From JANLUX01 sp031366005 (GTDB taxonomy: Bacteria; Bacteroidota; Bacteroidia; AKYH767-A; OLB10), in contig JANLZB010000037.1 in assembly GCA_031366005.1 (NCBI GenBank), positions 1-62,999 of the forward strand: DNA of 62,999 bases, given 5' to 3'. The notes below the pieces were generated by a model. The model was not told the origin of the DNA and searched no databases. It saw only the letters and a list, made by a program, of their open reading frames with translations. The position numbers were made by a program, and so were the translations under genes. Numbering within the stretch: position 1 is the stretch's first letter; every line of letters begins with the position of its first letter. Shown in pieces: positions 18,729 to 27,958 of the stretch.

Positions 18729-20408
18729 ATGAAAAATAAATTGTTAAATATTGTTGGATTGTTGCTATTGTTAGAAATCGTTGCAACAGTAGAGAATGCA
18801 AATGCACAGAACGGAACTGTTAAAAATCTCGGTGATGAAGTTATTAATGTCGTTAAAGAATATGAGCCGGTGCTGAATGATGCATTTAAAATTTCACTTA
18901 CTCCGCAGGGTGATACTTCAACAGTGGTTCCATCCAATTTAAATTATAATGTGGAACCTCAGCAAATGATCACGAATTTCAATATCACTCCAATCAAACC
19001 AGTGAAGATTAAAGATGAGATAATAAAAAAATTATATCGTGGTTTTGTAAAAGGCGGTTATGGCAACTATAACACACCCCTGATTGAAGCTTCTTACAAC
19101 AGTTTGCGTTCAAAATCTTTTGATGTGGGTGCGCATTTTAAACATATCTCTTCAACCGGAAAAATTAAAGGATATGGGTATCCCGGTTATAGTATTAACA
19201 AACTTAATTTAACCGGAACCAAATTTTTTGACAAGAGTCAGTTGGATGGTGATATTGATTACAGCCGTGATGTGTATCATTTTTATGGTTATCAATCGCC
19301 CCCTGAAATGTTTACAAAAAACGAAACCAAACATTTGTTCAGTGATGTTGCCAGCAGTTTTGTTTTTGCGGATAACAATGCAGATAAGGATGCCATTAAA
19401 TACAGCGCAGGTTTTACTATTTATAACTTCCGTGATAACCGCAGCAGTGATGAGTCAGGCGAAATATTTAAAGGAAGCATTGGAAAAAATATTTATGATG
19501 GTAACGCAAAGCTGAATTTTATTGCAGATCTCAATCAGACACACCAGAATTATCTGGATTATAATCGTAACATATTTACCATTGAACCACGCTACAAATT
19601 CAATAAGGATTTATGGATGCTGAATGTGGGTGTTAATGGAAGTGTAGAGAGTAATTCGTCACAATCTTTGTATCATCTTTATCCACACATAGAAGCAAAA
19701 TACCAGGTGATAGATGACCAGTTTTCTTTATTTGCAAAATGGACAGGGGAGTTACGCAGAAATAATTTCCGCAGTCTTGCAAAAGAAAATCAATTCATGA
19801 CAGCGGATACAATTTTATTTAAAAACACCAATGATAAATTAGATATTTCTTTTGGTGCAATTGCAAAGTTGAGCCATGATGTAAATGCAAATGCTTCTGT
19901 GCGTTATAGCCGTTTAGTGAACGATGTGTTTTTCATCAACAGAGATGATTTACCTGTGAGGTTTGAAACTTACTATGATGATGTGAATCTTATATCTGTG
20001 CATGGACAATTTGATTACAATGAATCAGAAAAAACCATCATCGGTTTAAACATTGATTACAATTCTTACGCGTCAGACATTTCAAATACCAAGATCTTGT
20101 TTAAGCCGCTTTACAGAATTGGATTGACAGGAAAATATATGATAGCGGATAAGATTGAAATCAAACCTGATATTTATTTTAACGGTATCAGTTATGCTTT
20201 TGATTATGAAAAAAGTATTACCACTCCCGTGTATAAAACAATTAAAGGATTTGTTGATCTTAATCTCGGTGTCGAATATCACTACACCAAAATACTCACT
20301 GTATTTGCCCAGGTAAACAACCTCGGCATGAGCCGTTATTATTATTGGAATAATTATCCTAATTACAGATTGAATGCAATGGCAGGGTTGACTTATTCGT
20401 TTTGGTAG
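18729..20408 (+). CDS. Outer-membrane beta-barrel protein paired with the TPR protein
   Basis: I chose ATG 18729, which gives a signal peptide (MKNKLLNIVGLLLLLEIVAT to NANAQ) and 559 residues; earlier ATGs at 18666 and 18714 overlap the TPR gene. After a short N-terminal segment (GDEVINVVKEYEPVLNDAFK) come many alternating strands with aromatic girdles and a C-terminal YSFW, typical of a TonB-receptor-like barrel without a recognisable plug. It is likely translationally coupled to the upstream TPR gene. Function is unknown; a role in outer-membrane assembly or transport is inference. Confidence 0.78.
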   Translation: MKNKLLNIVGLLLLLEIVATVENANAQNGTVKNLGDEVINVVKEYEPVLNDAFKISLTPQGDTSTVVPSNLNYNVEPQQMITNFNITPIKPVKIKDEIIKKLYRGFVKGGYGNYNTPLIEASYNSLRSKSFDVGAHFKHISSTGKIKGYGYPGYSINKLNLTGTKFFDKSQLDGDIDYSRDVYHFYGYQSPPEMFTKNETKHLFSDVASSFVFADNNADKDAIKYSAGFTIYNFRDNRSSDESGEIFKGSIGKNIYDGNAKLNFIADLNQTHQNYLDYNRNIFTIEPRYKFNKDLWMLNVGVNGSVESNSSQSLYHLYPHIEAKYQVIDDQFSLFAKWTGELRRNNFRSLAKENQFMTADTILFKNTNDKLDISFGAIAKLSHDVNANASVRYSRLVNDVFFINRDDLPVRFETYYDDVNLISVHGQFDYNESEKTIIGLNIDYNSYASDISNTKILFKPLYRIGLTGKYMIADKIEIKPDIYFNGISYAFDYEKSITTPVYKTIKGFVDLNLGVEYHYTKILTVFAQVNNLGMSRYYYWNNYPNYRLNAMAGLTYSFW

Positions 20409-20449
20409 AGTGGAGGAAGAGGTATATTAAAACATCCATTAGAAAACAT

Positions 20450-21940
20450 TCATTCAAACAATTCATTACCTGTTCCTTTTAAAACATGTAACTGCATTTT
20501 TTTTACAATGTCATCTGCACGCCTGCCATGATGATTTATTTTATTCAGATTTTCTTTTAAGTTGAATGCAATATCTTTTCGTTCAACTTCAGTATTTGCA
20601 TTCAGCAATTCATCAATCATTTCAGCACTTAACTCTGAAAAGTTATTTACAAAATTTAACGGGTTCTGTATTTCGTGTGCAATGCCTGCTGTAAGCCTTC
20701 CTAATGAAGCCATCTTTTCGCTTTGTAAAAGCTGCGCCTGTGTTGATTTTAAATCCTCGAGCGTTGTATTCAGCGTGTTGTTGGTTTCTGTGAGTTTTAA
20801 ATTTGCCTTTCTATTATCACCATATCTTTTATAGAGCAAAAATGCAATCATCACTGTCATCAAAAAACCTCCTATAAAAGCATTTTTAATAACCTTTTCT
20901 TTATGGGCTTCTTCCACTTTAAGGGCTTTATCTTTTTGTAATAGCTGAATTTCATTATTCTTCTTTTCATTTTCATATTTCATTTGCATGGCTGCCACTT
21001 CCCTGCTGCTTTCATCATCCATTAATTCTTTAATATCTGTATAAAGCTGATGATATTGATAAGCTTTTTTATAATCTTTCAGTTCTGAATAAACTTTTGA
21101 CAATGCGAGATAACATTCCTTAAGCACCTTTTTTGCATGATTATCATTTGCCGCTGTCATTGTTTTGGTTAACCATAAAAGTGCCTGTGCATTATCATTC
21201 ATTGCCAAATAAGTTTCTCCAATACTTTCGTAGATTTCAGCAACGTTGGTTTTGTCTCCCGTTTCGTCTGCTAATCTGGCTGCAATTATCAAATGACTCA
21301 TTGCATCCTTATATTTTTTTTCCTGCTTAAATATAAAACCAAGGTTGTTTTGATAAAGCGCCATATTTTGCTTATCACCAAGTTCTTCAAAAATTTTCAG
21401 GGCATGCAAAGTATTTTGTAGCGACTCGTTATCGAAACCCTGAACTCCATAATACCAACCGAGATTACCGTAAGCATCAGCTATTCCCTTTTTATTGTGG
21501 ATTACTTTATGCATTTTCATTGCAATTGATAAATTTTTTAATGCCTCCGGATAATTAGCCTGAAGAATATATATGATCCCAATATTCATATATGAATATG
21601 CAATCCCGTTTTTATCGTCAATAGCTTCCTGAATCTGCAAAGCAAACAAATGCTTTTGCATGGCTCCGGCATAATTTCCCTGCTTTCTGAAAACAGTACC
21701 GAGGAGATTACAGGATGATGCAACACCTTTGCGGTCACCGGATTCTTTCCTTAACTGCAATGCAATTAATTCGTTATTGACTGCTTCCTTATGATTCCCT
21801 TGTTTTTCATAAATAATTGCAACGCTGTCATAAGCATCAGCACTTGCTTGTTTATTTATTGGAGGCAACTGTGGCGAACTGCAGATTGATTGACATGAAA
21901 GTAAAAGTATCAAGCTGAATGACCACAATTTTATTTTCAT
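20450..21940 (-). CDS. TPR histidine kinase lacking an ATPase domain
   Basis: The 496-residue protein has an N-terminal export or lipoprotein-like signal (FSLILLLSCQS), about seven TPR repeats (30-310), a coiled segment, one membrane helix (NAFIGGFLMTVMIAFLLYKR), another coiled coil and a dimerisation/phosphoacceptor domain with the H-box LTAGIAHEIQNPLNFVNNF. The sequence stops at KMQLHVLKGTGNELFE, just where the HATPase_c domain normally follows. It cannot autophosphorylate on its own. It may be a truncation or a phosphoacceptor working with another kinase. The 3' end converges with the barrel gene ending at 20408. Confidence 0.85.
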   Translation of the reverse strand: MKIKLWSFSLILLLSCQSICSSPQLPPINKQASADAYDSVAIIYEKQGNHKEAVNNELIALQLRKESGDRKGVASSCNLLGTVFRKQGNYAGAMQKHLFALQIQEAIDDKNGIAYSYMNIGIIYILQANYPEALKNLSIAMKMHKVIHNKKGIADAYGNLGWYYGVQGFDNESLQNTLHALKIFEELGDKQNMALYQNNLGFIFKQEKKYKDAMSHLIIAARLADETGDKTNVAEIYESIGETYLAMNDNAQALLWLTKTMTAANDNHAKKVLKECYLALSKVYSELKDYKKAYQYHQLYTDIKELMDDESSREVAAMQMKYENEKKNNEIQLLQKDKALKVEEAHKEKVIKNAFIGGFLMTVMIAFLLYKRYGDNRKANLKLTETNNTLNTTLEDLKSTQAQLLQSEKMASLGRLTAGIAHEIQNPLNFVNNFSELSAEMIDELLNANTEVERKDIAFNLKENLNKINHHGRRADDIVKKMQLHVLKGTGNELFE

Positions 21941-22130
21941 CAGGATTAGAATTTATTTAATAAAAGGTTAGTTTTTTATTTTGTAAAAAATATTTCCTGT
22001 AAAAGAAATAAAAAAACCTTTATAAAATCAATCTTTTAGAGTTAGCCGTAACGTTTTCTTTCCATCCAATGGTCAAATTATTATGCAGAAAAACATATTT
22101 AATTTTCAGTATCTTGTTTATTAGTTGCTA

Positions 22131-22478
22131 TTAATCTGGTATATCCAATGCTAATTTTAATTTGCTGTTTAATACTTTCATTGTAGCGGATGTAATTATA
22201 CCGAGTTCACCGGTGAAAATACTTTTATTAAGTGTTATTAATTTATCCGTCATGATAACAGATTTTTTCTTTAATCCGGATTTATTGAAATCAGGGTTTG
22301 AATCATCAAAAATAAAATCTGTTTCTGAAGGTTGTTTTGGAATCACCGAAGAAATGAAAGCAAGAATTACATCATCTTTTTTACTTAACTTTTTTGAAAC
22401 AACTACAGCAGGTCTTCTTTTTGATGATTTCAAATCAGTAAATGGAAATTTTGTTAACACGATAGTACCTCGTTTCAT
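22131..22478 (-). CDS. MazF/PemK-like toxin
   Basis: The 115-residue protein begins MKRGTIVLTKFPFTDLKSSK and continues RRPAVVVSK, the hallmark N-terminus of the MazF/PemK growth-inhibitor fold, with a later SDFIF-like strand and LGIITSATM near the end. Family members are ribosome-independent RNases that cleave at short motifs. It directly follows and overlaps by one base the small upstream gene, the usual antitoxin-toxin order. It appears intact. Confidence 0.82.
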   Translation of the reverse strand: MKRGTIVLTKFPFTDLKSSKRRPAVVVSKKLSKKDDVILAFISSVIPKQPSETDFIFDDSNPDFNKSGLKKKSVIMTDKLITLNKSIFTGELGIITSATMKVLNSKLKLALDIPD

Positions 22479-22705
22479 TATCTGTATTTTACTTTCAAAT
22501 CATCATCTGAATAGATATCTTCCTTTTTGTTTTTCATAAAATCGAATGATTTGCCTTTGGTAGCCATTTTCGCTAATTCTTCTGTGGTAATTTCATCATA
22601 ATTTTCATCAAGAAAGGTGATAATAATTTTTTGTGGTGAAGTCACTTTTATTTTATCCACCAATGTTATATTTTTTCCATCAAAGATGGCACGTACGCTT
22701 AACAT
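22478..22705 (-). CDS. Antitoxin of the MazF-like toxin
   Basis: The 75-residue protein has an N-terminal beta-rich half (SVRAIFDGKNITLVDKIKV, KIIITFLDE) and a charged, probably disordered C-terminal half (FMKNKKEDIYSDDDLKVKYR) that would wrap the toxin. It resembles small Bacteroidota antitoxins of the DUF2281/AbrB-like type rather than E. coli MazE. It overlaps the toxin start by one base, so translation is coupled. A TATCTTTG box lies just upstream. Confidence 0.7.
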   Translation of the reverse strand: MLSVRAIFDGKNITLVDKIKVTSPQKIIITFLDENYDEITTEELAKMATKGKSFDFMKNKKEDIYSDDDLKVKYR

Positions 22706-22715
22706 AGTTTTTATT

Positions 22716-22723
22716 CAAAGATA
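22716..22723 (-). promoter_or_regulatory. Putative promoter -7 box of the MazEF-like operon
   Basis: Minus-strand TATCTTTG matches TAnnTTTG and lies 11-18 nt before the antitoxin start at 22705. Confidence 0.5.
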
Positions 22724-22783
22724 ATTATTATTGTTTTAGGAAATCATAAGTGAATTGCAGTAAGGTCAATGTATTTAAAAATG

Positions 22784-23354
22784 TCAGGCAGCCTTTTTTC
22801 TTTGTACAAAATCTTTTGTGCTTTCCATTAATGCTTTCACATTAGCCTGGCAGAAGCCATGGTTTTCTCTTTCTATCAGTTCATAAATAACACCGGTTAG
22901 TTCAGATGGTTTTGTAAACACCTGCACCAAGCCCGGACAGGTTAGCGGTTCGTTAGTAGCAAATTCCACAAAACCTTTTTCACTCCACTCTGACATAGTT
23001 CTTTCAACTGAATCCACCTGGAATGCCATGTGGTGAATACCGCCAACGCCACCCCTGTCAGCAACCCATTTTCCTACAATAGAATCATTGGTGCCATCAG
23101 AAATAAAAACTTCAGGGTGCTATGTGATAGTTGGTATAATCGTGATTGAAATAATGTTCTACCATCCATGGCATGTTGCCGGTTTGTTGTTCAGGTGGTA
23201 AAAGCACCAGGCAATCTGCAGAAGATCCATCTTCAAACTCAATCTTAAAACCTTCAGGAAGATCTTCAGCTATCCTATATCCAAAACATTCGATAAATAA
23301 TCTTGCTGTTTTAAAACGGTCTTTTACACGGTATGCAATGTGATCGAGTCTCAT
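22784..23354 (-). pseudogene. VOC (glyoxalase-fold) protein, frameshifted
   Basis: Two frames together form one VOC-superfamily protein. The first (ATG 23354 to 23112) encodes MRLDHIAYRVKDRFKTARLF to HYFNHDYTNYHIAP, the second resumes about 3 nt away with HPEVFISDGTNDSIVGK, then WVADRGGVGGIHHMAFQVDS to the stop at 22784. LDHIAYRV and IHHMAFQV are the paired metal-ligand strands of the fold, so both halves are needed. The shift falls near 23110-23125 and is not in a long homopolymer. Intact relatives include 4-hydroxyphenylpyruvate dioxygenase-like and epimerase-like enzymes. The gene is dead unless this is a sequencing error. Confidence 0.7.
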
Positions 23355-23634
23355 GATACATAGTTTAGATAGAATCAGGAAACAAATGTTAATACCAGCA
23401 AAATTTTTTGAAGTATGTTTTTTGGCGAGCCTTTGAAATTCAAAGGTTAATGAAACGAATGCAATTGTAAATTTCGATTCTAAAAATGTTATAAAAATTC
23501 AAGGATTGGTTTTACACGTTCTGTTTCAGTTTTTCTTCTCCCTCTTTTTTGGATAAAAACGAACAAACTTTATCACAAGTGCTTCGTCACGGAAGAGCTG
23601 TGGCTACAGGCGAACTAATCTCTAAAAAGAATTT

Positions 23635-24405
23635 TTAATGAAAAGGATGATCGCTTGTGACAGTAGCACCCAAAATTTCTCTCGTGTCGTAATCCTGAAC
23701 AAAAACAACTACGCGTATTTCTTTAAAATCAATTTCTTTATCATCATTGGTAAAATTTACTTTCACCTTGCTTACCTGGCCTTCTGTTTGCGCGCCAATA
23801 ATATTACCGGTATCGGGTAACATTGCACGCATGATATGATTAAACTCATTGATGCCATTGGTAGATTTTATATGATAACGCTGTTCGTAATTGATGTTGT
23901 TTTCTGTAATCACAACAAACAAGCGAAGATTCTGCGAAGGATTAGTTTTTAATGCAGTTGCCTTAACATTTATGCTTGCACTATGCATATTTTTTTTACC
24001 TGTTGAACTACACGATACATTGAATTTGAATTGCGGAGCCACGTTATACGCAACATTAATTACTGGTTCTTTTACATAAGAAAGATGAGCAGAACCTGGA
24101 GTTGGTTTTTTTCCATTAACCATAGCAGAGGGGAAACCGTCCTTCATCTGATAAAAAGCATATCTGTCATAACCTGCTTTATTATAAGTAAAAAAAGTAT
24201 CCAGAGAATAATAACAATGATAACTTATCACTGCCACCTTATCAGAATCTGCATTTACCACAGCATTAAAAGCAGAATCGTTTTGTGCGCAGGCACCACA
24301 ACCTGTTTCAGTAAATTGTTCTATTAACACACGGTTTCCGGTTTGTGCATTACTACATAATGAGCAGCCGATTATCAGTATTGCAAGAAGGATTGATTTT
24401 TGCAT
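23635..24405 (-). CDS. Omp28-like exported thioredoxin-fold protein
   Basis: The 256-residue protein has a signal peptide (MQKSILLAILIIGCSLCSNA) and a thioredoxin-like region with VLIEQFTETGCGACAQNDSA containing the CxxC pair, then VAVISYHCYY and GFPSAMVNG, the cis-Pro-like FPS. The rest is a beta-rich domain. This arrangement matches Omp28-related outer-membrane or secreted proteins of Bacteroidota. Unlike many relatives it has no obvious T9SS sorting domain. A redox role is plausible but unproven. A TAATTTTG box precedes it. Confidence 0.78.
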   Translation of the reverse strand: MQKSILLAILIIGCSLCSNAQTGNRVLIEQFTETGCGACAQNDSAFNAVVNADSDKVAVISYHCYYSLDTFFTYNKAGYDRYAFYQMKDGFPSAMVNGKKPTPGSAHLSYVKEPVINVAYNVAPQFKFNVSCSSTGKKNMHSASINVKATALKTNPSQNLRLFVVITENNINYEQRYHIKSTNGINEFNHIMRAMLPDTGNIIGAQTEGQVSKVKVNFTNDDKEIDFKEIRVVVFVQDYDTREILGATVTSDHPFH

Positions 24406-24437
24406 AGTCTGTTTTAGTTTTTATGATTTTTAGTTTT

Positions 24438-24445
24438 CAAAATTA
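24438..24445 (-). promoter_or_regulatory. Putative promoter -7 box of the Omp28-like gene
   Basis: Minus-strand TAATTTTG matches TAnnTTTG, 33-40 nt upstream of the start at 24405 and only a few nt past the stop of the preceding gene. Confidence 0.45.
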
Positions 24446-24448
24446 TCG

Positions 24449-25708
24449 TTATTCTATAATAAATAACTTGTTTGCAACAGGAACATCATTCGCAATTATC
24501 CGGACAAAATAAACACCGGCATTTAACTTTTCAATGGATGAAATAAATTCATAATGATTGCCTGCTGCCTGCTGCTGTGCTGAAAATTGTTTTATCATTT
24601 TACCTGTAATGTCATAAATTAAAATACTGATTTTAGCAGGTCGGGATAAAAAATAATTGATTGTAAAATTTTGTGAAGAAGGGTTTGGTGAAATATTTAA
24701 TTCTACATTTTCTAATGCGTTTTCATGCAAACCTGTGATGGATGTAAAAGTAAAAACTGATGTTACAGGAAGATGATCGGATGCATAGTGCAATGCATTT
24801 GCCACATTTACGGGCACTGCAATATTCGGCTGCTGATTAATTGAATCATTGTAATGATAGCCGTCATTTCCAACAGCAATGGTAGAACCCGGAACAAACT
24901 CAATACCTCCCGGTTGTGAAATTGCTGTTGAATAAAGTATCATATCAAACCTGTCATCCAGTCCACCGATGGAGCCATTGCCAAAGCTTCGAGTGCGTGT
25001 GGATTGTGTATGATAAAAGCGGTAAGGATAATAATTCCAGGTGCCTGTTAAATTTAAAGGATCAACAAAATTTCCATCATCGTTTGCGTTGTTCTGAATC
25101 AGTTTCTGATAAGCTATCTCACCACTTCCATAAATATTGAAATCACCACATAGAACAAAATCAGTTCCTGTGAGCAATGCATTTGTTACTGCTCTAAGAT
25201 CATCTACTTCAGCTCCACGATTAAGCGAATCAGCAGAAGTTGAACCCGCTTTTAAATGACATGAATAAATACGAATGGTATCACCCGTAGCAATATGCTT
25301 TAACTTAAATTCATTGATGTCTCTCAATGCAGTATGTATGGGAGTATTGCTGATAAATTGAAAAAGTGTGGTGCGATAAAATATTCCATTGTCAGTATCA
25401 TAACCATTAATGTAAGCACCGGCACTGTATTGATTTCCTCCGCCTATACTTGCATCATTCATTACATTATTCAAAAACATTGAGACACTTGAAGTAGTTG
25501 CATTTTCCTGTGTTACCGCAATATCCGGATTCTCATGTTGAATTACAGTACGATAAAATGGATTGCGAACAGCAGTATCTGCTGATGGGTTAGAACTGGA
25601 AGGATAATTTAAAAGATTCCAGGTAAGCATCTTTATATTGAACGATTGGGAGAATGAATTGTAGGAAAATAAAATACTGAGAAATAAAATAAAACGTGAG
25701 CGATACAT
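24449..25708 (-). CDS. T9SS-secreted endonuclease/exonuclease/phosphatase-family protein
   Basis: ATG 25708 gives a clean signal peptide (MYRSRFILFLSILFSYNSFS) and 419 residues. The body shows the EEP fold: MLTWNLLNYPS, DIAVTQENATT, IRIYSCHLKAGS, DFVLCGDFNIYGS and ASDHLPVTSVF, which include the catalytic Asn, Asp and His residues. The last 80 or so residues are a T9SS sorting domain (LNISPNPSSQNFTI, NAGVYFVRIIAND). It is probably a secreted nuclease or phosphodiesterase used to obtain nucleotides or phosphate, though the substrate is inferred. The promoter box at 25730-25737 supports this start over one at 25732. Confidence 0.85.
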   Translation of the reverse strand: MYRSRFILFLSILFSYNSFSQSFNIKMLTWNLLNYPSSSNPSADTAVRNPFYRTVIQHENPDIAVTQENATTSSVSMFLNNVMNDASIGGGNQYSAGAYINGYDTDNGIFYRTTLFQFISNTPIHTALRDINEFKLKHIATGDTIRIYSCHLKAGSTSADSLNRGAEVDDLRAVTNALLTGTDFVLCGDFNIYGSGEIAYQKLIQNNANDDGNFVDPLNLTGTWNYYPYRFYHTQSTRTRSFGNGSIGGLDDRFDMILYSTAISQPGGIEFVPGSTIAVGNDGYHYNDSINQQPNIAVPVNVANALHYASDHLPVTSVFTFTSITGLHENALENVELNISPNPSSQNFTINYFLSRPAKISILIYDITGKMIKQFSAQQQAAGNHYEFISSIEKLNAGVYFVRIIANDVPVANKLFIIE

Positions 25709-25729
25709 AGTTTTCAAATTGTTTGAAGA

Positions 25730-25737
25730 CAAAGGTA
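25730..25737 (-). promoter_or_regulatory. Putative promoter -7 box of the secreted nuclease gene
   Basis: Minus-strand TACCTTTG matches TAnnTTTG, 22-29 nt before ATG 25708. It overlaps the alternative start at 25732. Confidence 0.5.
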
Positions 25738-25880
25738 TGCTAACAGTGAAAGAAAAAGGCGCTGATATTTCAGATGCTTTGAGTAAATATATAAATTGTT
25801 TCCGGTTTCATTAATAACTCATACAAACATTCAAAAACAAATGTCAATTTCAACCATTGATGATGCAGAAATAAATGCTT

Positions 25881-26969
25881 TTATACCATCGGTTTCGGTT
25901 TTTCGATAACCGTATTAATAGCACCTTTAATGCCTTCGCCTGGCAAAAAACCTCCCTTCTTTAAAAATGCTTTTAGTGCTTCCATCTTTTCAGCATTATC
26001 AATAATCTGTTCCTGTGCTGCATCAATAAGATAGTGCGTAGTTTCAGCACTTGAATCACTCATGTCAGAATGTGCATCACTGTCAATATTAATTGTTAAG
26101 CGTACATAATTTCCTGCCACCATCATTTGCTGCATTTCATAATCTGTGGTGCGGTTTACTCCGCGCATCATAATCTCCACTATGCGAGTAGCCCAATATA
26201 GTTCGCCTTTGCTTTTTGTATCAGACTCGGAAATTTTACATGCATAAGTGCCTGTACCGACTGACAACACAAAAACTTTCTTGTAATCAATATCATTTTC
26301 TTCAGAAGATTCCGGCAGGTATTCATGAAAATGTTTAGAGAACTCAGCCAATGCAGCCATGGAAGGATTGTTAACATATACACCACCATCAATGCAATTT
26401 CTTTTTGGATCTTCATTGTCGTTGGGATAATTCATCGGATACGATGGAAGGTAAGTAGGTCCGGCAGAAGTAGCGCGGCAGATATCATATAACAATGCAT
26501 TTTGAGCAGGATTTCTTTTTACATCACGTGATTTAAAAAATAAAGGCATGTTGTTGTTCAAATCATAAGAACACACCATAATGTTATTAAGGCAATCACT
26601 CATTCTATATCCTTTCACAAGATCTTTTAAAACTTTGTCGATACCATCTGCATCAAACATGGGTTTAAGGAGGTCTCTTCCTTTATGAATCAAATCCTGT
26701 AATTTATTATGCTGGGGAAAAATTTCATGTCCACGGTTTATATATACATCCATCACCTGGTCGAGTGAGTATAAAGCCTCATTCGGTTTATCAGGATTTT
26801 TAAGACTCACAGCACAGGTTATCAATCCACCTGTGGAAGTGCCGGCAATTAAATCAAATGACTCATGAATTTTTTTTCCGGTAAGCTCTTCCACTTTCTT
26901 TAAAACAGTGATTGGAACTACTCCTCTTAATCCTCCTCCGTCAATACTTAAAATTTTAAATGGACGCAT
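25881..26969 (-). CDS. Patatin-like phospholipase
   Basis: The 362-residue protein has the full patatin signature: oxyanion loop DGGGLRG (10-16), nucleophile elbow GTSTGG (Ser45) and the Asp of DGGVY (Asp194), so the Ser-Asp dyad is intact. No signal peptide is present. Patatins release fatty acids from glycerolipids. Some act as effectors in nucleotide-signalled phage defence, but no cyclase, sensor or other defence gene is adjacent here, so a lipid-turnover role is the simpler guess. It is a single gene, divergent from grpE. Confidence 0.88.
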   Translation of the reverse strand: MRPFKILSIDGGGLRGVVPITVLKKVEELTGKKIHESFDLIAGTSTGGLITCAVSLKNPDKPNEALYSLDQVMDVYINRGHEIFPQHNKLQDLIHKGRDLLKPMFDADGIDKVLKDLVKGYRMSDCLNNIMVCSYDLNNNMPLFFKSRDVKRNPAQNALLYDICRATSAGPTYLPSYPMNYPNDNEDPKRNCIDGGVYVNNPSMAALAEFSKHFHEYLPESSEENDIDYKKVFVLSVGTGTYACKISESDTKSKGELYWATRIVEIMMRGVNRTTDYEMQQMMVAGNYVRLTINIDSDAHSDMSDSSAETTHYLIDAAQEQIIDNAEKMEALKAFLKKGGFLPGEGIKGAINTVIEKPKPMV

Positions 26970-27324
26970 GATTTTGTTGTTTTTATGATGCCTACTCTTT
27001 CAGGATTTTCGGCTTGGTCCTTTTATTTTTATTTATGGAACGCAAATTAAGTATTCATAGTTCATTGATCGTATCATCAAAAATATTACAACTGTAAAGT
27101 ATAATTCTTAAAGAGAAAATTTATTGGTACACCAAAAATATATTTCTTTAGAACAAAAAAAGGAATTCCCTAAAATATTTAAACTTATTTTTATCCCAAC
27201 CGTTTCTGACCACTCCATACCAAAATCCTATCTTCGCCTGCCAAATTGACCTCTTAGGCTGCGATGGCAATGTTTTTGGGTGCGCTTCAGGAGGAAAATT
27301 TCCATAAAATACAGAGCAAGAAAC
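26970..27324. other. Divergent intergenic region before grpE
   Basis: No gene or RNA was recognised. A weak -7-like TATCTTCG on the plus strand near 27229 could serve grpE. No CIRCE inverted repeat (the HrcA operator) was found, so any heat control is not visible here. Confidence 0.4.
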
Positions 27325-27876
27325 ATGAAAAAAGAACCAATAATTGAATCTAACGAAGAGCAGGTAAGTTCGCAGGCTGAAGATAACACTACACAACAGC
27401 ATGAAGGAATTACACCTCCTGCTGAAAATGATCCAATAGAAAAATTACAAGAGGAAGTTACACAGCAGAAAAATAATTACCTGCGCCTTTACGCTGAATT
27501 TGAGAATTACAAAAAACGCACTGTTAAAGAGCGCATAGAATTATTCAAGAATGCAGGAGTTGAAATTATAGGTGATTTGCTGCCGGTGCTTGATGATTTT
27601 GAACGTGCATTAAAAGCAACGGAAGGATTAGAAGAAAAACATCCCGTTCGCGAAGGCATGGTGTTGATTTATAATAAGCTCAAAACATTGCTTGAGCAAA
27701 AAGGATTGAAGTCGATGGAAAGTGGCGGCACTGATTTCGACACTGACTTGCATGATGCCATTACAAGCATTGATGCCGGTAAACAAATGAAAGGCAAAGT
27801 GGTGGAGGAAGTAGAAAAAGGATATTATTTAAACGATAAAGTTATACGTCACGCTAAAGTGATTGTAGGAAGCTGA
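27325..27876 (+). CDS. grpE: Nucleotide exchange factor GrpE
   Basis: ATG 27325 is preferred over 27280 because MKKEPIIESNEEQVSSQ is the usual acidic N-terminus; the product has 183 residues. A long helix (EKLQEEVTQQKNNYLRLYAE) leads into the family core FENYKKRTVKERIELFKNAG and GDLLPVLDDFERAL, and the end GYYLNDKVIRHAKVIV is diagnostic. GrpE releases ADP from DnaK. It lies 82 nt upstream of dnaJ on the same strand, the common chaperone pairing. dnaK itself is not in the window. Confidence 0.95.
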   Translation: MKKEPIIESNEEQVSSQAEDNTTQQHEGITPPAENDPIEKLQEEVTQQKNNYLRLYAEFENYKKRTVKERIELFKNAGVEIIGDLLPVLDDFERALKATEGLEEKHPVREGMVLIYNKLKTLLEQKGLKSMESGGTDFDTDLHDAITSIDAGKQMKGKVVEEVEKGYYLNDKVIRHAKVIVGS

Positions 27877-27958
27877 TTTGATGATTTGATAATTTGATGA
27901 GTCATGCATTAATTGTCATCATCAAATTATCAAATTATCAAATTCTCAAATCAAATTC
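27877..27958. repeat. Imperfect inverted repeat between grpE and dnaJ
   Basis: The 82-nt spacer is built of near-repeats of ATTTGATNA on the left and their complement ATCAAAT on the right around TCATGCATTAATTG, so the transcript can fold into a long AT-rich hairpin. It may tune the dnaJ to grpE ratio, which is inference. Confidence 0.5.

Noticed and set aside
25881..26969. Patatin as a CBASS-type defence effector
   Set aside because: No nucleotide cyclase or other defence gene is adjacent. The neighbours are a secreted nuclease and grpE.
27148..27402. Minus-strand frame overlapping grpE
   Set aside because: Its second half is antisense to grpE and the first half has no recognisable domain or start signal.
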